A stretch of DNA of 8,266 bases from Spirochaetaceae bacterium (GTDB lineage: Bacteria; Spirochaetota; Spirochaetia; Treponematales; Breznakiellaceae), in assembly GCA_031290405.1 (NCBI GenBank), contig JAITNO010000146.1, positions 1 through 8,266 on the forward strand, written 5' to 3'. A model generated the notes under the pieces. The model did not search any database and was not told the DNA's origin. It saw nothing but the letters and a program-made list of their open reading frames with translations. The position numbers and the translations under genes were made by a program. Below are positions 5,043-8,266 of the stretch, in pieces. Every line of letters starts with the position of its first letter. Position 1 is the first letter of the stretch.

Positions 5043-6693
5043 TGTCGCTCCTTTTGTCTGCAATCCGCTTCGCCGCAGCGGTTCTCGTGATTGTAGTGGA
5101 AACGATTCCAAATATCAAGCCGAGCGCCGAGAGGATTGAAAATGCGACGGGCAGCGCGTCGCCAATCTTCGTGTAGAGCGTTTCGCTCTTCATAAGGGGG
5201 ACCTCGGCGGAAATCGCCGTCTCGGTGAACGGCTCGGCTTCAGCGACGATCCTGCCGTTCGGGTCGATCGCGCAGGTCTGTCCTGAAGTCGTGGCGCGGA
5301 CGACCGCCCTTCTGTTTTCGACGGCGCGGAAAACGGCCATGCCAAGATGCTGGTTCTGGCCGGGAAGGCTCTGCGACCAGGAATCGTTGGACATATTGAC
5401 GATTAATTCCGCTCCGTTCAGCGTAAACTCGCGGGAAATTGAGCCGAAGCTGTCTTCAAAGCAGATGGGCGTCGAAAACTTGACGCCGTTGACGTCGAAA
5501 ACATAGGGGACTTTGCCCTCATCCCAAAAATGCGTTACCTGGCCTTCCAGGAACCGGTAAATGGAGGGGAATGCGTCGCCGTAGGGAAAATGCTCGCTGA
5601 ACGGAACAAGCTTCATCTTGTAATAACGTTCGCGCGCAAGCTCGCCGCCTGAAAAGAGCAGCGCGGCGTTGTAGTGCGCCAGACGCTCGTTGCCGTCGAG
5701 TCCGGCGACGTACCGCGCCTCGTCGTTCCCGATGATGAAGGGAACGTTCTGCCGCGTGATGTACTCTTCGGCCTCGCGCACAAGAGCGTAAGACTCGGCG
5801 TTTATCCGATACCGTTTATGGTAGTTAAAACTCGGCACAAAGGCCGTTTCCGACCAGACCACAATGTCTGGCGGCGGCGCCTCGCTCAACACGAGATCCG
5901 AAAGCCGCCGCAGAACATCAAGCTCAAGCTTAAATTCATGGTTGTCCGACTTCCACGGGTCGGAGTTTACCTGCACCAGCGCGGCTTTTATTTTTTCGCT
6001 CCCGCTGTAATCGACTTTTGACGCATAGCCATAGACGAGCGCCGCGCCCAAGACGGCAAGCCAGACGGCGAGAGGGCGCAAGCGTTTCGCCGCGGAGTCC
6101 CAGCCCCCGAACCCTCGCGCCCCCGCGGAGTTCAAGAACGAAGCCGCAAACGCCTGGGGGAATATCATCAGCGCGGAGACCGCCCAGACCCCGCCCAGAT
6201 CCGCGATTTTTACAAGGGGGAGCAGCGCCCACTGCGAATACCCCGAAATCCCGTAAGGGTAGCCCAAAAAGCCGAGCGTCCTTGCATACTCAAAGGCAAC
6301 CCAGAGCATCCACTGCACGACGAAGCCCCATTTCGGCAGGACAAGCGAAACAAGCTTGAGCGCCGTAAAAAACACCGCGTAGTAGAACGCGAAGAGGCAG
6401 AACACCAGAACCATCGCGGAAAGGTGGAACGCCGCAAGCCAATAGTTGAATAAAAGCATGGAAACCGCGCCGTAAAGGGCCCCCCAGAGGAGGCAGCCCC
6501 GAACCCCCGTCCGATAGACAAGCAAAAAAAGCGGAACGTAGGCAATCCAGAGCGCGTAGGGGAAGCCCCTCTCAACAAACACATTCGGAAACGCAAGAAA
6601 AAAGAGCCCCGCCGCCGCAAGAACGCTCGCCAGATCGCGTACAAAATGAATAAAGCGGACGGGGGCCGCCGCGCGGGCAGATCCTTCAATCAC
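5035..6693 (-). CDS. lnt: Apolipoprotein N-acyltransferase (Lnt)
   Basis: Lnt adds the third acyl chain to the N-terminal cysteine of lipoproteins at the outer face of the inner membrane. The 552 residues are near the usual length. Seven hydrophobic segments lie in the first 225 residues (about 21-40, 46-60, 66-85, 92-114, 122-137, 169-187, 208-224) and one near the end (516-533), with a nitrilase-type domain (about 234-505) between. The catalytic triad is visible: Glu282 in WSETAF, Lys359 in YYKMKLVPFSE and Cys411 in PICFED; Glu367 matches the accessory Glu after LVPF. It starts with GTG, 12 bases after the HU-like gene, with GGGCGG upstream as a modest ribosome binding site. Its TGA overlaps the next gene in ATGGCTGA. 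The identity is firm; the exact start is slightly less so. Confidence 0.95.
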   Translation of the reverse strand: MIEGSARAAAPVRFIHFVRDLASVLAAAGLFFLAFPNVFVERGFPYALWIAYVPLFLLVYRTGVRGCLLWGALYGAVSMLLFNYWLAAFHLSAMVLVFCLFAFYYAVFFTALKLVSLVLPKWGFVVQWMLWVAFEYARTLGFLGYPYGISGYSQWALLPLVKIADLGGVWAVSALMIFPQAFAASFLNSAGARGFGGWDSAAKRLRPLAVWLAVLGAALVYGYASKVDYSGSEKIKAALVQVNSDPWKSDNHEFKLELDVLRRLSDLVLSEAPPPDIVVWSETAFVPSFNYHKRYRINAESYALVREAEEYITRQNVPFIIGNDEARYVAGLDGNERLAHYNAALLFSGGELARERYYKMKLVPFSEHFPYGDAFPSIYRFLEGQVTHFWDEGKVPYVFDVNGVKFSTPICFEDSFGSISREFTLNGAELIVNMSNDSWSQSLPGQNQHLGMAVFRAVENRRAVVRATTSGQTCAIDPNGRIVAEAEPFTETAISAEVPLMKSETLYTKIGDALPVAFSILSALGLIFGIVSTTITRTAAAKRIADKRSDNG

Positions 6694-6705
6694 CAGAATG
6701 CCGCC

Positions 6706-7038
6706 CTATTCCTTTTTTCCCGCGTCCGGATCCGGAGCATCCTGAATCTTCCAGACGGAAAGCTTCAGCTCCTGCCCCGGCCTAAACGCCACAACGCGGT
6801 GAGGCGGCGCGGGCACCGCCTCGCCCGTCCGCGGATTCCGGGCAACCTTCCGCCCCTTCCTCACCCTCACCTCAAAAGTGCCGACGCCGCGCAGTTCCAC
6901 CGTCCTGCCCCCCGCGAGGGCCCCCTTTATCTCCGTGAAAATCAAATCGTAAATCGCCCTCACATTAAGGCGGTTCATACCCGATTTAAGGTACACCGAG
7001 TCAATAATATCGGCCTTCGTCAATTTTTCGCCACGCAT
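6706..7038 (-). CDS. HU/IHF-family nucleoid DNA-binding protein
   Basis: This 110-residue protein belongs to the histone-like HU/IHF family, which bends and compacts DNA as a dimer. The N-terminal helices (KLTKADIIDSVY to IKGALAGG, about 5-44) are followed by the strand ELRGVGTFEVR and the DNA-gripping beta arm (about 54-80) with the hallmark ARNPRTGE (66-73). The end AFRPGQELKLSVW resembles spirochaete members. About 14 residues after W96, acidic and then KKE, extend past the usual length. The ATG at 7038 follows a run of seven G residues that can serve as ribosome binding site. It lies 28 bases after rpsT and 12 before lnt. HU versus IHF cannot be settled by sequence alone; a lone homodimeric HU-like role is likely. 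Confidence 0.95.
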   Translation of the reverse strand: MRGEKLTKADIIDSVYLKSGMNRLNVRAIYDLIFTEIKGALAGGRTVELRGVGTFEVRVRKGRKVARNPRTGEAVPAPPHRVVAFRPGQELKLSVWKIQDAPDPDAGKKE

Positions 7039-7066
7039 ACACCCCCCCTTTTGCAGTAAACAGGAA

Positions 7067-7360
7067 CTATTGCGCCGCCGTCGCCGTCTCGGCGGCTTGC
7101 AGAGCGTTGAAGAGCTTCTGCATTCTTGATTTTTTACGCGAGGCGGTGTTTTTCTTCACGACCCCCTTGCGGGCCGCCGTGTCCATCCGCTTTATCATGT
7201 CCTTAAGCGCCAGAGCCGCGTTTTCAGTCTCTTTCTTGTGAACCAAAACCACGACCTTTTTCGCGCTCGTCCTCAGCGACGTTTTAACCGCCTTGTTTCG
7301 GATGCGCCGTTCTTCGCTCTGCCTATGCCGTTTTTCAGCCGAACTTTGTTTTTTAGCCAT
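7067..7360 (-). CDS. rpsT: Ribosomal protein S20
   Basis: S20 is a primary binder of 16S rRNA in the 30S subunit. The 97-residue protein is very basic and shows the family pattern: MAKKQSSAEKRHRQ at the start, RIRNKAVKTSLRT, and DMIKRMDTAARKGVVKKNTA then SRKKSRMQK near the end. It exceeds the usual 85-90 residues by an Ala- and Thr-rich C-terminal tail. The ATG at 7360 is chosen over the GTG just before it (7363) because GGAGG sits 6 bases upstream of the ATG. It lies 21 bases after the zinc-ribbon gene and before the HU-like gene, consistent with one operon. Confidence 0.96.
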   Translation of the reverse strand: MAKKQSSAEKRHRQSEERRIRNKAVKTSLRTSAKKVVVLVHKKETENAALALKDMIKRMDTAARKGVVKKNTASRKKSRMQKLFNALQAAETATAAQ

Positions 7361-7381
7361 CACAATCCTCCATACAATACA

Positions 7382-7552
7382 TTATTTGAAATCCGAAGGC
7401 CTGCGCTCAGTCTTCTTGCACTTTTCGCATTCCGCCAGATTTTTCACCTTCCCCTTTTCAAAAAGGGTCTTCATTTTGACTTCGCCCCCGCAGGAACAGA
7501 AGAACTTTTGAGTCGTACTCGTCGTACGCGCATTTTTACTCGATGCAGCCAT
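7382..7552 (-). CDS. Small zinc-ribbon protein upstream of rpsT
   Basis: This 56-residue protein has four cysteines placed as a zinc ribbon: C-x-C at 19 and 21 and C-x-x-C at 42 and 45, with a basic stretch (EVKMKTLFEKGKVK) between. The N-terminus is Ser- and Thr-rich and likely disordered. The ATG at 7552 is chosen because GAGGAG lies about 5 bases upstream; an in-frame ATG at 7573 has no such site. It is the first gene of the rpsT - HU - lnt run, which suggests a ribosome- or RNA-linked role, but no function is known to me. Small ribosomal proteins with zinc ribbons are an alternative that the sequence does not match clearly. Confidence 0.8.
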   Translation of the reverse strand: MAASSKNARTTSTTQKFFCSCGGEVKMKTLFEKGKVKNLAECEKCKKTERRPSDFK

Positions 7553-7595
7553 ATTTTCTCCTCGCCGAACCATCGGCTCTTAATGATGCTTCGCA

Positions 7596-7624
7596 TTTAT
7601 CGCATAAAAAAAAAGCAGTGTCAA
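7596..7624 (-). promoter_or_regulatory. Promoter of the zinc-ribbon-rpsT-HU-lnt operon
   Basis: On the minus strand a perfect TTGACA (7624-7619) is followed by a 17-bp spacer and GATAAA (7601-7596), four of six matches to the -10 consensus. The spacer contains nine consecutive T residues. The start would be near 7589, giving a leader of about 37 bases that includes the GAGGAG ribosome binding site. Confidence 0.7.
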
Positions 7625-7664
7625 TACGGCGTACGAAGATTTTTTTGCACTCGGACGCGCAGCA

Positions 7665-7693
7665 TTGACGCGCTTTTTTTTTTACGATAGATT
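7665..7693 (+). promoter_or_regulatory. Promoter of the tRNA-Ser cluster
   Basis: TTGACG (7665-7670) and TAGATT (7688-7693) are separated by 17 bp, and the start would be near 7700, about 12 bases before the first tRNA-Ser. The spacer contains ten consecutive T residues. It faces away from the operon promoter, with the two -35 boxes 40 bases apart. Confidence 0.65.
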
Positions 7694-7711
7694 GAACGGC
7701 AGACAGTTTCT

Positions 7712-7798
7712 GGAGCGGTGTCCGAGCGGTTGAAGGAGATGGTTTCGAAAACCATTGAGCTCGCAAGGGTTCCGGGGGTTCGAATCCCCCCTGCTCCG
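7712..7798 (+). tRNA. tRNA-Ser (anticodon CGA)
   Basis: The 87-base class II tRNA has acceptor GGAGCGG/CTGCTCC with one G-U pair, anticodon stem ATGGT/ACCAT around TTCGAAA (anticodon CGA), a long variable arm (GAGCTCGCAAGGGTTC) and a T arm GGGGG-TTCGAAT-CCCCC. The discriminator is G (7798), typical for serine. CCA is not encoded. It reads UCG. Confidence 0.95.
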
Positions 7799-7801
7799 AA
7801 C

Positions 7802-7847
7802 GGAGTGAGGACGGGGAGGAACGCGAACCGAATCCCTCCCTGCTCCG
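7802..7847 (+). pseudogene. Possible collapsed tRNA-Ser remnant
   Basis: Between the two tRNA-Ser genes, GGAGTGA at 7802 can pair with CTGCTCC (7840-7846) at six of seven acceptor positions, counting G-U. The 3' part CGAATCCCTCCCTGCTCCGA (7829-7848) copies the end of the preceding tRNA-Ser (7781-7799) with a single inserted T. The D and anticodon arms are missing. It looks like a tRNA-Ser that lost its middle, or a duplicated 3' end left by recombination or integration. It cannot be a working tRNA. Confidence 0.45.
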
Positions 7848-7849
7848 AT

Positions 7850-7936
7850 GGAGAGATGGCCGAGTGGTCGAAGGCGCACGATTGGAAGTCGTGTGCGCCC
7901 GCAAGGGCGCCGAGGGTTCGAATCCCTCTCTCTCCG
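7850..7936 (+). tRNA. tRNA-Ser (anticodon GGA)
   Basis: The 87-base class II tRNA has a perfect acceptor stem GGAGAGA/TCTCTCC, anticodon stem CACGA/TCGTG around TTGGAAG (anticodon GGA), a long variable arm (GCGCCCGCAAGGGCGC) and T arm GAGGG-TTCGAAT-CCCTC. The discriminator is G (7936), and CCA is not encoded. It reads UCC and UCU. It is probably cotranscribed with the tRNA-Ser upstream, 51 bases away. No T-rich terminator follows. Confidence 0.96.
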
Positions 7937-8213
7937 ATAATGGGCCCCTGTTGCCGGGCCGCCGCCCTCCCCAGCTTTCGGCTTTGTTTTCACAGAGAAG
8001 AGAAGAGAAGAGGAGGGGGGAGCCCCCCCCTACGCGCGCACTTCGTTGCGCGCTACCCCCCACGCGGGGGGGCGCGCCCCCCCCGCAACGCCCCCCCCAC
8101 TCGCCTGGCGACCGGCGCGTGGGCGCGTGTGTCTGTCCCCCCCCGTTCCCCGCCCGCGCCAGCCCGCCGCGAAAGCGCTTGCCTCAATTTTCCATAACCG
8201 TTAGGGTGAGGAC
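7937..8213. repeat. GC-rich noncoding stretch with hairpins and simple repeats
   Basis: No gene is supported here. The stretch contains a weak hairpin GGCCC/GGGCC (7943-7960), three tandem copies of GAGAA (7995-8009), and then a G- and C-homopolymer zone. GCGCGCA/TGCGCGC (8034-8053) and CCCCCC-ACGC-GGGGGG (8056-8071) form hairpins, and CGTTGCG (8044-8050) with CGCAACG (8084-8090) encloses the second. C runs of eight recur at 8023-8030, 8077-8084 and 8091-8098. The stems overlap, so several folds compete. A role as factor-dependent terminator or mobile repeat remains open. Confidence 0.6.
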
Positions 8214-8266
8214 ATGGAAATCGCTATCGAATTTAACGAATCAGCGTTTCGGCATGGCGTGTGCGA
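8214..8266 (+). CDS. Start of an unidentified gene, cut by the window end
   Basis: An ATG at 8214 opens a frame that reads MEIAIEFNESAFRHGVC and continues past the window. A purine-rich AGGGTGAGG lies just upstream and can serve as ribosome binding site. The start I-x-F-x-E-S-A-F-x-H-G resembles small proteins of toxin-antitoxin type loci, where a similar N-terminus occurs, but 17 residues are too few to name a family. Confidence 0.5.
   Translation, partial: MEIAIEFNESAFRHGVC

Noticed and set aside
6018..6359. A plus-strand frame rich in Arg, Pro and Ser within lnt
   Set aside because: It is antisense to lnt, whose membrane segments and codon pattern account for the sequence.
7657..7683. 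GCGC stem followed by ten T residues as a plus-strand terminator
   Set aside because: The stem is only 4 bp, there is no plus-strand gene upstream, and the T tract is better explained as the spacer of the tRNA-Ser promoter.
7536..8063. Minus-strand frames with GFEPSAPLRAH- and RDSNPRRPCG-like segments
   Set aside because: These are translations of the antisense strand of the two tRNA-Ser genes, a well-known source of false proteins.
1..8266. CRISPR array, insertion sequence or integrase
   Set aside because: No regularly spaced direct repeats, transposase-like frames or terminal inverted repeats were seen on either strand.

Overview
The window suggests a Gram-negative spirochaete, probably Treponema-like, with moderately high GC. 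The main clues are the minus-strand order rpsT - HU-type protein - lnt, which I recall from treponemes; the HU-type protein itself, whose KLTKADIIDSVY start and FRPGxELKxxVW end are spirochaete-like; and a bactofilin. This placement comes from memory of these families and no search was run.

Layout. The plus strand opens with a HicB-family antitoxin gene (15-347), whose toxin partner probably lies just outside the window. It is followed by uvrB (417-2408), the DNA-damage recognition helicase of nucleotide excision repair. The best promoter for uvrB sits so close to the start codon that its mRNA may be leaderless. From 2409 to 3077 there is an RNA-rich intergenic stretch: hairpins after uvrB, tRNA-Ile(GAT) with a long-stem terminator, a possible small RNA ending in a textbook terminator (2727-2833), and tRNA-Val(TAC) on the minus strand.

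From 7552 down to 3078 all genes lie on the minus strand. First comes a housekeeping run: a 56-residue zinc-ribbon protein, rpsT (ribosomal protein S20), an HU/IHF-type nucleoid protein and lnt (apolipoprotein N-acyltransferase). It continues without a break into a response-regulator-like protein whose start overlaps the end of lnt by 8 bases, then a bactofilin. The receiver domain has Asn where the phosphorylated Asp should be, so it is probably a pseudo-receiver with a coiled-coil tail. A terminator-like structure separates the bactofilin from a secreted protein of unknown function made of two related repeats. lnt, the pseudo-receiver and the bactofilin may form an envelope or cell-shape module, which is an inference from coupling and order.

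The right end holds two plus-strand tRNA-Ser genes, (CGA) and (GGA), with what looks like a collapsed tRNA-Ser remnant between them. A very GC-rich, hairpin-dense noncoding stretch follows, then the first 17 codons of an unidentified gene that runs off the window. The divergent promoters of the minus-strand operon and the tRNA-Ser cluster each have a 9-10 base T tract inside a 17-bp spacer.
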